Counted from the stretch's first letter, positions 9,324-18,256 are shown. The stretch is 64,000 nt of DNA from JAKOVR01 sp031415655 (GCA_031415655.1 JANOSD010000113.1:12402-76401), one strand, 5' to 3'. The notes: a model not told the origin generated them from the letters alone. Made by a program: numbers and translations.

Positions 9324-10701
9324 TCCGTCGATCGATCTGTCCGTGGCGCAGCACATCCATGTCGTAGGCGTGGGCGGGGCGGGGATGAGCGCCATCGCCA
9401 CGGTGCTGGCGGCGATGGGCCACACGGTTACCGGGTCCGACTTGAAAGACTCACGCGCCGTGGCCCGATTGCGGGCCGCCGGCATCACCGTGGCCGTTGG
9501 TCACGATGCCGGCAACGTGGGTCCCGACGTTGCCGCCATCACGGTGTCGACCGCGATCCCTGGCCACAACGTGGAGGTGCGAGCCGCTCATGACCGTCAA
9601 CTTCCGGTGCTGCCGCGTTCAAACATGCTGGCCAGCATCGCTGCTCAGAGAAGGACCATTGCCGTGGCCGGCACCCATGGCAAGACCACCACGTCGTCGA
9701 TGTTGGCGGTGATCCTGCTCGGGGCCGACGTGCAACCTTCGTTCATCATCGGTGGTGACGTCAACGAGATCGGAACCGGTGCGGCATGGGGTTCCGGTGA
9801 GTGGTTTGTCGTCGAGGCCGACGAGAGTGACGGCACGTTCTTGGCCCTTCCTCGCCACGCGGCGATTGTCACCAACGTCGAGCCCGACCACATCGAGCAC
9901 TACGGCGGGGTGGAAGCGTTGTTCGCGGCCTTTGAACAGTTCGTCCGCGAGACTCCCGGACCATGCGTCGTGTGTGCCGATGACCCCATCGCCGCCGGAT
10001 TCGCCGACGCCATCGGGGCCATCACGTATGGCACCGATCCAGCGTCGCACTACCGACTCGTCGAAGTCGTGACGGAGCCTGGCTCGGTGTCGTTCGGGAT
10101 TGACCATGAGGGTGCTCGCATCGTCGACGTGTGCCTGCCCATGCCGGGTTTACACAACGCCCGCAACGCCGCAGCGGCACTGGTCACCGCGGTTGAGCTC
10201 GGCATCGATCCCGCCGTGGCGGCCGCCGCGTTGGGCCGATTCGCCGGGGTGGCGCGACGGTTCGAGCACCGCGGCGAGGCGGCGGGAGTAACTTTTGTCG
10301 ACGACTACGCCCACCTTCCTTCAGAGGTTCGAGCGGCCTTGGCGGCGGCCCGTGACGGCGGATGGAAACGCGTTGTGTGCGTGTTCCAGCCGCACCGCTA
10401 CAGCCGCACTGAAGCGCTCTGGGCTGATTTTGCCGGCGCCTTCGGCGATGCCGACCTCCTCGTGGTGACCGATATCTACGCGTCGGGCGAGACCCCCCGC
10501 CCGGGCGTCTCAGGAATGCTCGTGGCCAATGCCGTGCTCGACACCCACCCGTGGCGCCGGCTGGCCTATCTTCCGCATCGACTCGACCAGGTGGCCTTTC
10601 TGGCCCGGGAGCTGCGCGCCGGCGACTTGTGCATCACCCTCGGTGCCGGCGATCTCACGACCTTGCCCGACGATCTGCTCGACGTGCTTCTCGATGACTG
10701 A
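9316..10701 (+). CDS. murC: UDP-N-acetylmuramate:L-alanine ligase MurC
   Basis: Adds L-alanine to UDP-MurNAc, the first step of stem-peptide synthesis. Start GTG 9316 overlaps the end of murG by 8 nt and gives 461 aa. Motifs in order: HIHVVGVGGAGMSAIA (nucleotide fold), AGTHGKTTTSSM (P-loop), EADESDGTF, and the C-terminal domain with FVDDYAHLPSEV and FQPHRYSRTEAL. It overlaps murB by 8 nt. Confidence 0.95.
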   Translation: MSDPSIDLSVAQHIHVVGVGGAGMSAIATVLAAMGHTVTGSDLKDSRAVARLRAAGITVAVGHDAGNVGPDVAAITVSTAIPGHNVEVRAAHDRQLPVLPRSNMLASIAAQRRTIAVAGTHGKTTTSSMLAVILLGADVQPSFIIGGDVNEIGTGAAWGSGEWFVVEADESDGTFLALPRHAAIVTNVEPDHIEHYGGVEALFAAFEQFVRETPGPCVVCADDPIAAGFADAIGAITYGTDPASHYRLVEVVTEPGSVSFGIDHEGARIVDVCLPMPGLHNARNAAAALVTAVELGIDPAVAAAALGRFAGVARRFEHRGEAAGVTFVDDYAHLPSEVRAALAAARDGGWKRVVCVFQPHRYSRTEALWADFAGAFGDADLLVVTDIYASGETPRPGVSGMLVANAVLDTHPWRRLAYLPHRLDQVAFLARELRAGDLCITLGAGDLTTLPDDLLDVLLDD

Positions 10702-11731
10702 TTGGTCTCCCGAGCTCGCGGATCTTGTGGCGACACTATCGGCCCGTCTCGGCGCTCAGGCCGAAGCGGACGTGTCTCTCGGTCCCCTCACGACCTATCG
10801 AGTGGGTGGCCGGGCCGCATTGTTCGTCCGGGTCGACGATGACCTCGGTGCTTCGATGCTCGCCCAGTCGTTAGCGCAGGAAGAAGGCAGGGTGCCCCTG
10901 CTCGTAGTGGGGAAGGGTTCGAATCTTCTCGTGGCCGAGGCGGGTTTTCCGGGGGTGGTGGTGCAGCTTGGCGGCGAGTTCAACGAATCGATCATTGACC
11001 GCCAAGAAATCAACGTTGGCGGGGCCGCAGCGATGCCGGTGGTGGCCCGACTCAGCGCTCGTGCTGGGCTTACCGGGTTCGAATGGGCGGTGGGTGTGCC
11101 CGGATCGATCGGCGGTGGCGTGCGGATGAACGCCGGCGGGCATGGTTCCGATATTGCCGCCAGCCTGGTCGGGGTCCGCGTCCTTGATCTGCGCACCGGC
11201 GAGGATGGGGTGGTGCCTGCTTCCGCGTTGGCGCTCGCGTATCGATCGTCGAACCTGCAATCCCAGCAGATGGTGCTGCGCGCCCAACTTCAGCTCCTGC
11301 CGGGTGACCGCACGGCGTCGGAGCGCACCCTCGCCGAGATTGTGAAGTGGCGTCGTGACAACCAACCGGGCGGGCAAAACGCTGGTTCCGTGTTCACCAA
11401 CCCCGACGAGCGATCGGCCGGGTTACTGATCGATCAAGCCGGGCTCAAGGGTTTTCGCATCGGCTCTGCCGCAGTGTCGGAGAAACATGCCAACTTCATT
11501 CAGGCCGATGTATCGGGGAGCGCCGACGATGTCTTCTTGGTGATGGCAGCGGTACAACGTCGGGTGTTCGACGAGGCTGGTGTCTGGCTGCATCCGGAAA
11601 CCCGGCTCGTCGGCTTTCCGTCCCCTGAGATCGCAGAAACAGAAGGGCCGGTCGCCGAGGGTCGACCCTCAGTCACTGGTTCGGTCACAAGTTCAGTCAC
11701 AAGTTCGACCACAAGTTCGGAGGTGGAGTGA
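10694..11731 (+). CDS. murB: UDP-N-acetylenolpyruvoylglucosamine reductase MurB
   Basis: FAD enzyme that reduces UDP-GlcNAc-enolpyruvate to UDP-MurNAc with NADPH. ATG 10694 lies inside the end of murC (8-nt overlap); 345 aa. FAD-binding elements VVGKGSNLLVAE and VPGSIGGGVRMNAGGHG are present. The proton donor region is NAGSVFTNP, with Ser as in typical MurB, and the C-terminal HPETRLVGF carries the catalytic Glu. The last ~30 residues are a low-complexity Ser/Thr/Val tail (VTGSVTSSVTSSTTSS) not expected in MurB, encoded by a short degenerate repeat. Confidence 0.95.
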   Translation: MTDWSPELADLVATLSARLGAQAEADVSLGPLTTYRVGGRAALFVRVDDDLGASMLAQSLAQEEGRVPLLVVGKGSNLLVAEAGFPGVVVQLGGEFNESIIDRQEINVGGAAAMPVVARLSARAGLTGFEWAVGVPGSIGGGVRMNAGGHGSDIAASLVGVRVLDLRTGEDGVVPASALALAYRSSNLQSQQMVLRAQLQLLPGDRTASERTLAEIVKWRRDNQPGGQNAGSVFTNPDERSAGLLIDQAGLKGFRIGSAAVSEKHANFIQADVSGSADDVFLVMAAVQRRVFDEAGVWLHPETRLVGFPSPEIAETEGPVAEGRPSVTGSVTSSVTSSTTSSEVE

Positions 11732-12570
11732 TGTCCACCCTCACGCGTGTTCGGACGCGCACACGAGCCCGTGACAGCGACGGCCACGATCGCGACGGAA
11801 GTGAACCGATCGATGGCCCCGATGCGACCGATCCTCGATTCCGGGCGCGGCGAGCAGCGCTGACTGACGAGCGCCGCTCCTCCGGTCGTCGACGGGTGCG
11901 AGCAGTGTTGGCCGTGCTTACCCTCGTGGCATTGGGTTTTACGCTCGTGCGTAGCCCGTTGTTCGACATCGACGACATCACCGTGCTCGGCGTCAGTCAC
12001 ACCACGGAGGAGCAGTTGTTGCGCGGTGCTGGGCTTCGCGTCGGCGGCTCGTTAATCGATGTAGATATGGCACACGTTGTGCAACAGGCCGAGGCACTTC
12101 CTTGGGTGCGGGCGGCCCGCGGTGAGCGTTCGTGGTGGGGTGGGGTGACCGTAGAGGTGGCTGAGAGGGTGGCGTTTGCGCAGATCGTCGATGGGGATCG
12201 ACTGCTCGTCGCCGACGACACGGGCCGAGTTCTCGAGGTATCAGCGTTCGCCCGTCCGGACCTGCTCACGATTGAGGGGAGCGAAGCGGCCGAACCGGGC
12301 CAGCAACTCGGTCGCCGGTATCTCGAACTGATGGAGGTAGGGCGCGCCTTGCCTCCCGGGGTGCGATCGAGGGTCGGTTCCGTTCGTACCACGCCCGATG
12401 GGGCCATCACGCTCACGCTCCGAAGTGGAGGTGTTGTGGTGTGGGGCACCGCGGACCGTACCGATGCCAAGGTGCGTTCACTGGTCACGATCCTCGGCCA
12501 AGTCGACCTCGAACGGCTTTGCACGCTCGATGTTCGGGTGCCGGCCACGCCGGTGGTGAGCCGGTGCTGA
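11731..12570 (+). CDS. ftsQ: Cell division protein FtsQ/DivIB
   Basis: Bitopic divisome scaffold linking FtsL/FtsB to other division proteins. ATG 11731 is preferred to GTG 11728 because GGAGG at 11719-11723 is 7 nt from ATG but only 4 nt from GTG; 279 aa. An Arg-rich cytoplasmic tail of ~55 residues precedes one membrane segment (AVLAVLTLVALGFTLV), then the POTRA domain (FDIDDITVLGVSHTTEEQL) and the FtsQ domain, ending in the typical LDVRVPATPV. It closes the overlapping run of genes that begins at ftsI; ftsZ follows after 342 nt. Confidence 0.92.
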   Translation: MSTLTRVRTRTRARDSDGHDRDGSEPIDGPDATDPRFRARRAALTDERRSSGRRRVRAVLAVLTLVALGFTLVRSPLFDIDDITVLGVSHTTEEQLLRGAGLRVGGSLIDVDMAHVVQQAEALPWVRAARGERSWWGGVTVEVAERVAFAQIVDGDRLLVADDTGRVLEVSAFARPDLLTIEGSEAAEPGQQLGRRYLELMEVGRALPPGVRSRVGSVRTTPDGAITLTLRSGGVVVWGTADRTDAKVRSLVTILGQVDLERLCTLDVRVPATPVVSRC

Positions 12571-12603
12571 CCGTCTCCACCCGCACCTTCGCCGTCCGGG
12601 TCG

Positions 12604-12633
12604 TTGACCCTGTAGCCTCGCGCCACGTACGAT
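12604..12633 (+). promoter_or_regulatory. Candidate promoter for ftsZ
   Basis: TTGACC (12604-12609) and TACGAT (12628-12633) are separated by 18 nt, a good match to a housekeeping sigma factor promoter. It lies in the 342-nt gap between ftsQ and ftsZ and would give a leader of about 270 nt. ftsZ commonly has its own promoters within this cluster. Activity is inferred. Confidence 0.5.
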
Positions 12634-12694
12634 TCGCCTTGCCGCCCTTGATTCGTCGGGGAGCAGCAACCCTCAACTACAGGTCGAGTGTCAG

Positions 12695-12718
12695 GCCGGG
12701 ACGCGTCTGCGCCCCGGC
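12695..12718 (+). other. Hairpin in the ftsZ leader
   Basis: GCCGGGACGC and GCGCCCCGGC can pair around a GTCT loop with one mismatch. No T-run follows, so it is not a simple terminator; it may be a leader structure downstream of the candidate ftsZ promoter. The rest of the 12571-12912 gap shows nothing else that I can name. Confidence 0.4.
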
Positions 12719-12912
12719 TTCGGGCGTTCTTCATCGATGTCCGGCCCGTCACCTCGACCGCTCTGGCGAGCATGCCTGATCGACTCTTCGAACTCGACGA
12801 CAATGGGGCCCCGGTCCCGAATGGCCGCTCTACTCCCGCCAATTCACCCGTACCGCCCGCATCCGCATCACCCGCTCGCATGAACGCACCCCCCACGGAG
12901 GGAATCAACACT

Positions 12913-14028
12913 ATGTCCGGCAATCCTCAGAACTACTTGGCGGTAATCAAAGTCGTCGGTGTCGGCGGTGGCGGCTGTAACGCTGTCAACCGCATGATCG
13001 ACGCCGGACTCAAGGGCGTGGAGTTCATCGCGGTCAACACCGACGCGCAAGCGCTGCTTATGAGCGACGCCGATGTGAAACTCGACATCGGACGCGAGTC
13101 CACGCGTGGCCTCGGCGCCGGCAGCGACCCCGATGTTGGTCGCGGCGCGGCTGAAGCCAACCGGGAGGAACTCGAAGAGACGATCAAGGGTGCCGACATG
13201 GTGTTCATCACCGCCGGCAAAGGTGGCGGTACCGGTACCGGCGCCGCCCCGGTGATCGCCGAGATCTCCAAGAGCCTCGGTGCGCTCACCATTGGAGTGG
13301 TCACCCGTCCGTTCGGCTTTGAGGGTCGACGCCGGGCCGTGCAGGCCGAGCAGGGAATCCAGAAGTTGAAGGAGAAGGTCGACACGCTGATCGTCATCCC
13401 CAACGATCGACTTCTCACCGTCAGCAACGACAAGACCTCCGTGCTCAACGCCTTCAAGATGGCCGACGAAGTGCTCCTCCAAGGCGTTCAGGGCATCACC
13501 GACCTCATCACCACGCCTGGCCTGATCAACACCGACTTCGCCGACGTGAAGATGATCATGCAAGATGCCGGTTCCGCCCTCATGGGCATAGGTTATGGCT
13601 CCGGCGAGGGTCGTTCGCTCACTGCTGCCCGTGCTGCCATCTCGTCGCCGCTGCTCGAAGCGTCGATCGAAGGCGCTCGGGGAATTTTGCTCACCATCGC
13701 TGGCGGTTCCGACCTCGGCCTGTTCGAGGTCAACGAAGCCGCCGAGGTCATCCACGCCGTGGCTCACCCCGATGCCAACATCATCTTCGGCACGGTCATC
13801 GACGACGAAATGGGCGACGAGGTACGCGTCACGGTGATCGCCGCGGGGTTCGACCGTTGGGATGAACCCAAGGAACAAAAAGCCGCTGGACGAGAAACCG
13901 TGAGCATGAACGCCCCCCGTCCGGCTCCGCCGGAGCCGGTGCGCGACGTCTTCTCTGAGCCCGCCGGCACCGACCCCGGTTTCGACACGGGCGACGACGA
14001 CTTCGACGTTCCGTCGTTCCTCAAGTAG
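12913..14028 (+). CDS. ftsZ: Cell division GTPase FtsZ
   Basis: Tubulin homologue that forms the Z-ring. Start ATG 12913 (MSGNPQNYLAVIKVVG) has GGAGGG at 12897-12902, 10 nt upstream, and matches the usual FtsZ N-terminus; 371 aa. The GTP-binding tubulin signature GGGTGTGAAPVIA and the T7 loop NTDFADVKMIM are intact. A ~45-residue linker rich in Pro/Glu leads to the conserved C-terminal peptide DDDFDVPSFLK, the docking site for SepF, whose gene lies 1.7 kb downstream. The same frame is open upstream to about 12688, so longer N-termini (for example from ATG 12772) cannot be excluded. Confidence 0.96.
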   Translation: MSGNPQNYLAVIKVVGVGGGGCNAVNRMIDAGLKGVEFIAVNTDAQALLMSDADVKLDIGRESTRGLGAGSDPDVGRGAAEANREELEETIKGADMVFITAGKGGGTGTGAAPVIAEISKSLGALTIGVVTRPFGFEGRRRAVQAEQGIQKLKEKVDTLIVIPNDRLLTVSNDKTSVLNAFKMADEVLLQGVQGITDLITTPGLINTDFADVKMIMQDAGSALMGIGYGSGEGRSLTAARAAISSPLLEASIEGARGILLTIAGGSDLGLFEVNEAAEVIHAVAHPDANIIFGTVIDDEMGDEVRVTVIAAGFDRWDEPKEQKAAGRETVSMNAPRPAPPEPVRDVFSEPAGTDPGFDTGDDDFDVPSFLK

Positions 14029-14043
14029 CAAGCCACCGCATCA

Positions 14044-14814
14044 GTGCTGGGTTCTTGGGCGCCGCTGGTCAGCATCGACCTGGCCGGCGGGTCTTGCCGT
14101 GCTCAGGTCCGCACCACCGAGAAGATCGACGGGGATTTCGCCGTCGCCTTGCTCGCCGACGAGTTGCAGGCGGAGGAGTTGGCGGCGCGTCGCCGGGCGG
14201 TGGTGGAGCTGCCGTGGGCGTGGCTGCGTCAGGTGCACGGCGCCGAGGTGGTGGAGGTGACCGCCGAGAACGTCTCGGAGGTTTGCGGTCGTGAGGCCGA
14301 CGCCCTGGTGACGCGTGACGTGGGTGTGGCGTTAGCGATTCACACCGCCGACTGCGTCCCAGTCACGATGGTGAGCACGAACGGCGTGCTCGGAGTGGCG
14401 CATGCGGGATGGCGGGGGCTCACTGCTGGTGTGCTCGACGCCACGGTGGCTGCGATGGGGGAACTGGGCGCTGATTTCGAGAACATGCAGGTAATCATCG
14501 GTCCACACATCGGTGTGGAGTGTTACGAGTTCGGCCCCGACCTCATCGACCAGTTGACGCAACGGCTCGTCTCGCCCACCGGACTCGGCGGCCCGCTGCG
14601 GGGCGTCACGAGTTCGGGTAGCATCGGGCTCGACATGGGCCGAGCCACGTTGGCTGCGTTCCTGGCAGCCACCGCATCGTTGCCGGTGACGGCCATGCCG
14701 TATGCACGATCGTTCTGCTGTACGGCATGTGAGGGCGATCGTTTCTTTTCGCATCGGGCCCGAACGGAAGCAGGTCGTATCGCCACGGTGGCCTGGCTCG
14801 AACCGAACGCGTGA
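14044..14814 (+). CDS. pgeF: Peptidoglycan editing factor PgeF (YfiH/LACC1 family)
   Basis: Family members are zinc enzymes acting on purine nucleosides in vitro; in E. coli PgeF removes UDP-MurNAc made with L-Ser in place of L-Ala. 256 aa from GTG 14044, 15 nt after ftsZ. The metal-binding residues are visible: His in RQVHGAEVVEV, Cys in HTADCVPV, and His in VAHAGWRG. It shares the ftsZ-pgeF-yggS-sepF order seen in many Gram-positive bacteria. Confidence 0.88.
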   Translation: MLGSWAPLVSIDLAGGSCRAQVRTTEKIDGDFAVALLADELQAEELAARRRAVVELPWAWLRQVHGAEVVEVTAENVSEVCGREADALVTRDVGVALAIHTADCVPVTMVSTNGVLGVAHAGWRGLTAGVLDATVAAMGELGADFENMQVIIGPHIGVECYEFGPDLIDQLTQRLVSPTGLGGPLRGVTSSGSIGLDMGRATLAAFLAATASLPVTAMPYARSFCCTACEGDRFFSHRARTEAGRIATVAWLEPNA

Positions 14815-14825
14815 ATGGGTGACTC

Positions 14826-15500
14826 TTGATCACTGAGGCCGAGATTGTGGCGAACGCCGGCTTGGTGCGTGCCCGAATCGTGGGGGCCGGCGGGGATCTC
14901 GAACGGGTGCAGCTCATTGCGGTGACCAAAGCTCATCCGCCGGATGTGGCTCGGGCGGCGCTGGACGCGGGGCTGGTGTCACTGGGCGAGAACTATGCCC
15001 AGGATCTGCTCGGGAAGGTCGCCGACTTCGCCAACTCGCCGCCGCCCATTGCTCCGCAATGGCATTTTATCGGCCGGCTGCAATCGAACAAGGTGCGCGA
15101 TCTGGCTCCGCATGTGGCGGTGTGGCACACCGTCGACCGGGAGTCGATCGCCGGTGCCATCGCCCGCTACGCCCCGGCTGCCACCGTTCTGGTGCAAGTA
15201 AACGCGTCCGGTGAACCCCAAAAGGGCGGTTGCCCGGCCGATTCCTCATCGGTCGGCGTTCTGGTAGATCGGTGTCGGGATCTCGGCCTATCGGTTCTGG
15301 GGTTGATGGCTGTAGGTGTAGCGGGCAACGCCATCGACACTCGGGCCGCGTTTCGGCGCACTCGATTGCTGGCCGACGAGCTGACGATCCCGGATTGTTC
15401 GATGGGTATGACCGCCGACCTCGAAATCGCCGTCGAGGAAGGCAGCACGATGGTGCGGGTCGGAAGTCAAATCTTCGGTGCTCGGAGCGTGTCCCAGTAA
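14826..15500 (+). CDS. yggS: PLP homeostasis protein YggS/YlmE (PLPBP)
   Basis: Pyridoxal-phosphate-binding protein (COG0325) involved in vitamin B6 homeostasis; no enzymatic activity is established for the family. 224 aa from a TTG start at 14826; GTG 14847 is an alternative. The PLP lysine is in LIAVTKAHPP near the N-terminus; WHFIGRLQSNKV and the C-terminal SMGMTADLEIAVEEGSTMVR segment, which contains the phosphate-binding residues, are highly characteristic. It lies 11 nt after pgeF and before sepF. Confidence 0.9.
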   Translation: MITEAEIVANAGLVRARIVGAGGDLERVQLIAVTKAHPPDVARAALDAGLVSLGENYAQDLLGKVADFANSPPPIAPQWHFIGRLQSNKVRDLAPHVAVWHTVDRESIAGAIARYAPAATVLVQVNASGEPQKGGCPADSSSVGVLVDRCRDLGLSVLGLMAVGVAGNAIDTRAAFRRTRLLADELTIPDCSMGMTADLEIAVEEGSTMVRVGSQIFGARSVSQ

Positions 15501-15728
15501 CCATTCGGCGTCGTCCGGCCAGCTTCGAATTTGGCGGCGCCCTCCGTCTCACCGCCCAAAACAGGGGGCTTTCGACGTCGTGTCCTTGCGAGAGTTCGAA
15601 CCGTGGCTCGGAATTCGCTTCTCGAAGCGTTACGGGGACACGCTTCTTCGCCGCCATCGTGATGGAGGCGATTCGCACCTTTGACGGTCTGGCGTGCGAG
15701 ACTGACCCATTATTCCTCAGGAGGACTG
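15501..15728 (+). other. Intergenic region before sepF
   Basis: 228 nt without a credible gene. A TTGACG is present at 15681-15686 but I see no convincing -10 at the right distance. AGGAGG at 15719-15724 is the ribosome-binding site of sepF. Confidence 0.4.
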
Positions 15729-16445
15729 ATGGCCGGGTTTGCGCGCAAAGCCGCTCTCTATTTGGGCTTGGGCCCCGACGACGAATACGACGACCGTTCT
15801 GACGCCAACGCGCCCGAAGCTGACAACCGTCCGGCCCCGCCGGCGGCGGTGCGTCCGAAGAAGTCGGCGCCCGCTCGTTCCAAGCCGGTGCCCGCATCGG
15901 GAGCCGTCACAGGAAAGCCGCCCCCTCCCGTCCCCGTGGCCGAGGCCCGTCCCGCGCCGCCGCCCGCGGCCCGGGCCAAGCCGGCGCCGCCACCCCCAGC
16001 GAGCACCCCAAGCCGCCCCAAGCCGCCTCCGGCGTCGGCCCGTCCGGCCCCTCCTTCCGCCGCCCGTCCCGCACCCGCCTCGGCGCCTCCCGTAGGGCTC
16101 GACGAGCCGGCGGTGCGTCCGGTAAGTGCTCCGCCCGCAGTCAAGCCGCGAGTTGCGGTTCGTCCCGTCCCCGCAAATAGCAAGCCCCACGTGGTCACCC
16201 CCACCCATTTTAATCATTCGCAGGAAGTCGCCGATCGTTTCAAGAACGATCAGCCCGTGATCGTAAATCTGCAAGGGGCCGACCGTGAATTGGCTCGCCG
16301 CATCATCGACTTCTCCAGCGGTATCTGTTACGCACTGAGTGGCAAGATGGAGAAGGTGGGCGTTCAGATCTACCTTTTGATACCCGCCAATGTGGAGGTG
16401 TCGGCCGAGGAGCGCCGCCGTTTGGCGGAGCGAGGGATGGGCTGA
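15729..16445 (+). CDS. sepF: Cell division protein SepF
   Basis: FtsZ partner and membrane anchor of the Z-ring in bacteria lacking FtsA. Start ATG 15729 has a perfect AGGAGG 4 nt upstream; 238 aa. The N-terminal MAGFARKAALYLGLG fits the lipid-binding amphipathic helix, followed by a ~115-residue Pro/Ala-rich linker and the globular SepF domain (FNHSQEVADRFKNDQPVIVN to IYLLIPANVEVS). The linker is longer than in Bacillus but usual for actinobacteria. It should bind the DDDFDVPSFLK tail of FtsZ. Confidence 0.95.
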   Translation: MAGFARKAALYLGLGPDDEYDDRSDANAPEADNRPAPPAAVRPKKSAPARSKPVPASGAVTGKPPPPVPVAEARPAPPPAARAKPAPPPPASTPSRPKPPPASARPAPPSAARPAPASAPPVGLDEPAVRPVSAPPAVKPRVAVRPVPANSKPHVVTPTHFNHSQEVADRFKNDQPVIVNLQGADRELARRIIDFSSGICYALSGKMEKVGVQIYLLIPANVEVSAEERRRLAERGMG

Positions 16446-16452
16446 GGGCGTC

Positions 16453-16704
16453 GTGGGATTCCTCCTGCTACTGATCGAGCTCTACACGCTGGTGCTTCTG
16501 GCTCGGTGCGTGTTCAGCTTCTTTACGCTCCGCGAAGGCTCGCCGATGGCGTCGGTGTACGACGTCTGTTACACGCTCACTGAGCCCGTTCTGGCACCGA
16601 TCCGATCGCTGGTCGGCACCGTGTCGGCCGGCGGCATGGGACTCGACATCTCGCCCATCATTTTGATGGTGGCCCTCACCGTGCTCGCCACGATCATCCG
16701 TTAG
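16453..16704 (+). CDS. yggT: YggT family membrane protein
   Basis: 83-aa protein with two hydrophobic segments (VGFLLLLIELYTLVLLARCVF and ISPIILMVALTVLATII) typical of YggT/Ycf19 proteins encoded between sepF and divIVA. GTG 16453, 8 nt after the sepF stop, is the start that gives the normal family length. Molecular function is unknown; context suggests a role in the cell envelope or division. Confidence 0.88.
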   Translation: MGFLLLLIELYTLVLLARCVFSFFTLREGSPMASVYDVCYTLTEPVLAPIRSLVGTVSAGGMGLDISPIILMVALTVLATIIR

Positions 16705-16798
16705 TCATTCCGCGGATCATTTGGCAATCATGCGTCAGCCATTGGGCGCGACGTGGCGGGCTGCATTCGGGATCCTCTCCCGGTTGAACCCGTGGGGC

Positions 16799-16804
16799 TA
16801 GCAT
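16799..16804 (+). promoter_or_regulatory. -10 element of a probable leaderless divIVA transcript
   Basis: TAGCAT ends 7 nt before ATG 16812, and no Shine-Dalgarno sequence lies between. Transcription would begin at or next to the A of the start codon. The identical hexamer precedes ftsY at the equivalent distance. Confidence 0.55.
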
Positions 16805-16811
16805 CGCCTCC

Positions 16812-18140
16812 ATGGAGGATTCCCCAGTTCTGGTGACAAATGTTGAGTTCCTTGAGGTGAAGCGTGGGTACGACCCCGAACAGGTCGACAATTACCTCGC
16901 CAGCGTCGGTGAAGCGGTCGGGCAACTGAAAGCCATGTTGCGAAGCGCCGTCGAGCGGGCTGAGTCGGCCGACGCACGAGTCGCGGAGACGCTCCGATCG
17001 AAGGCGCAGGCGGAGAGTGCGCTGGTCGATTTCGAGTCTGGCCTGGCGCGGGTCGAAGCGGCGAAAGCGGCGGCCGAAGCCGAACGCGATGCCGCCTTGG
17101 TGAAGCTGGCAAGCCCCCCGGGCGATCCAGAGAGCGAAGCGCTGAAAAAAATGCTGATGCTGGCCCAACGAACCGCTGATTCGGCGGTCGAAGAGGCGCA
17201 GGCATCGGCCAAGAACATCGTGGCGGACGCCCGCACCAAAGCGGCAGAAGTGGTGGCCGACGCGGAGACCCGTGCGGAGCGGCTACTCATCGAGGCCCAA
17301 AAGGTGGCCGACGAGCTGATCAAGGAAAAGACCGGTGCACTCGTGCTGCAGGTACGTGAACTTGAGCGTCGACGCGACGACCTCTTCGTCGATGTGCAGG
17401 CACTGGTCGAACACCTGAAAGACCACCGCATGCGTCTTCACGATGCGGTGATCCACATGGGCTCGCTGATCGACGGCCCCATCGCCCTGCGGGCTGATGG
17501 TCTTCCCGATCTCCGCACGTTGGTTGGCGAGAGCACCGTCGCCGACAAGGTGGCCGAGATCAATACCTCGGCCGCAACGCTCCCTCTCGAGGTAACGCCG
17601 GTTCCCTCGGCGCCCATTCTTGAGGCCCCGTTTCCGGCGGTGTCGGTGCCAACATTGGCAGTCTCCGTCGAGGTCGGGGCGGCCACGGGTGATACCCCCG
17701 CCGTTTCTGGTTCACAGGGGTCGCCCCCTTTTGACTTTGCGGGCGGGCGCGCCGCCTCGGATGGCGGCGGGGAGGTCGGCCCGGATGCGCCGCGTCCCGA
17801 TGCCGCCAAGGTGAGTGCGCTGGTGGAGGAGCCCCGTGCCGCGATCACGCACGACCTCGAAGAACCGACCGTCACGCTGCCAGCTCCGGAGTCGGTCGAA
17901 GCGGAGCCGGTGGCCCCGGAGCCGGTTGCTGTGGAGCTCGTGGCCCCGGAGCCGGTCGCCGTGGAGCCGGTCGCCGTGGAGCCGGTCGCCCCAGAGCCCA
18001 TGCTCTACGACCAGGCCGACGACTCCGAACTCACCGACCTCGTCCCGCCGGACCCGGATGCCGACGAAGCGATGCGCAAGTTTCTCGAAGATGACTTCGC
18101 CGGCGCCAAGGCGGGCAAAGGCATCTTCCGCCGCAAATAA
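16812..18140 (+). CDS. divIVA: DivIVA (Wag31-like) polar/septal scaffold
   Basis: Coiled-coil protein that binds curved membrane and directs polar growth and septation in actinobacteria. 442 aa: an N-terminal DivIVA domain (VEFLEVKRGYDPEQVDNYLA), two long coiled coils (residues ~30-95 and ~110-200, rich in Ala/Glu/Arg), then an acidic low-complexity region with VAPEP/VAVEP pentapeptide repeats and an end (DDFAGAKAGKGIFRRK) with a basic patch. GTG 16832 is a possible shorter start, but ATG 16812 is at the expected distance from its -10 element. A second DivIVA-type protein is encoded at 28657. Confidence 0.92.
   Translation: MEDSPVLVTNVEFLEVKRGYDPEQVDNYLASVGEAVGQLKAMLRSAVERAESADARVAETLRSKAQAESALVDFESGLARVEAAKAAAEAERDAALVKLASPPGDPESEALKKMLMLAQRTADSAVEEAQASAKNIVADARTKAAEVVADAETRAERLLIEAQKVADELIKEKTGALVLQVRELERRRDDLFVDVQALVEHLKDHRMRLHDAVIHMGSLIDGPIALRADGLPDLRTLVGESTVADKVAEINTSAATLPLEVTPVPSAPILEAPFPAVSVPTLAVSVEVGAATGDTPAVSGSQGSPPFDFAGGRAASDGGGEVGPDAPRPDAAKVSALVEEPRAAITHDLEEPTVTLPAPESVEAEPVAPEPVAVELVAPEPVAVEPVAVEPVAPEPMLYDQADDSELTDLVPPDPDADEAMRKFLEDDFAGAKAGKGIFRRK
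17904..17999 (+). repeat. 15-bp tandem repeat in divIVA
   Basis: About six in-frame copies of a 15-bp unit (consensus GAGCCGGTCGCCGTG) encode EPVAV/EPVAP pentapeptides in the C-terminal linker of DivIVA. Confidence 0.85.
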
Positions 18141-18256
18141 GTGGCAACTGGGCCTACTGGTCGTCCGGTCAGCCGGCTCGACCGAGGGGAGCTGCTCGAT
18201 CTGGAGGAGATTTCGCCCGTATCCGGGCAGATTCTCATCCAGAACCCTGGCTGGGG
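18141..18256 (+). other. Convergent divIVA/ileS gap
   Basis: Tail-to-tail intergenic segment. Two short hairpins are possible: GCCCG/CGGGC at 18215-18228 and AACCC/GGGTT at 18243-18258, the latter overlapping the ileS stop. Neither is followed by a T-run on either strand, so termination here is not proven by sequence. Confidence 0.3.
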
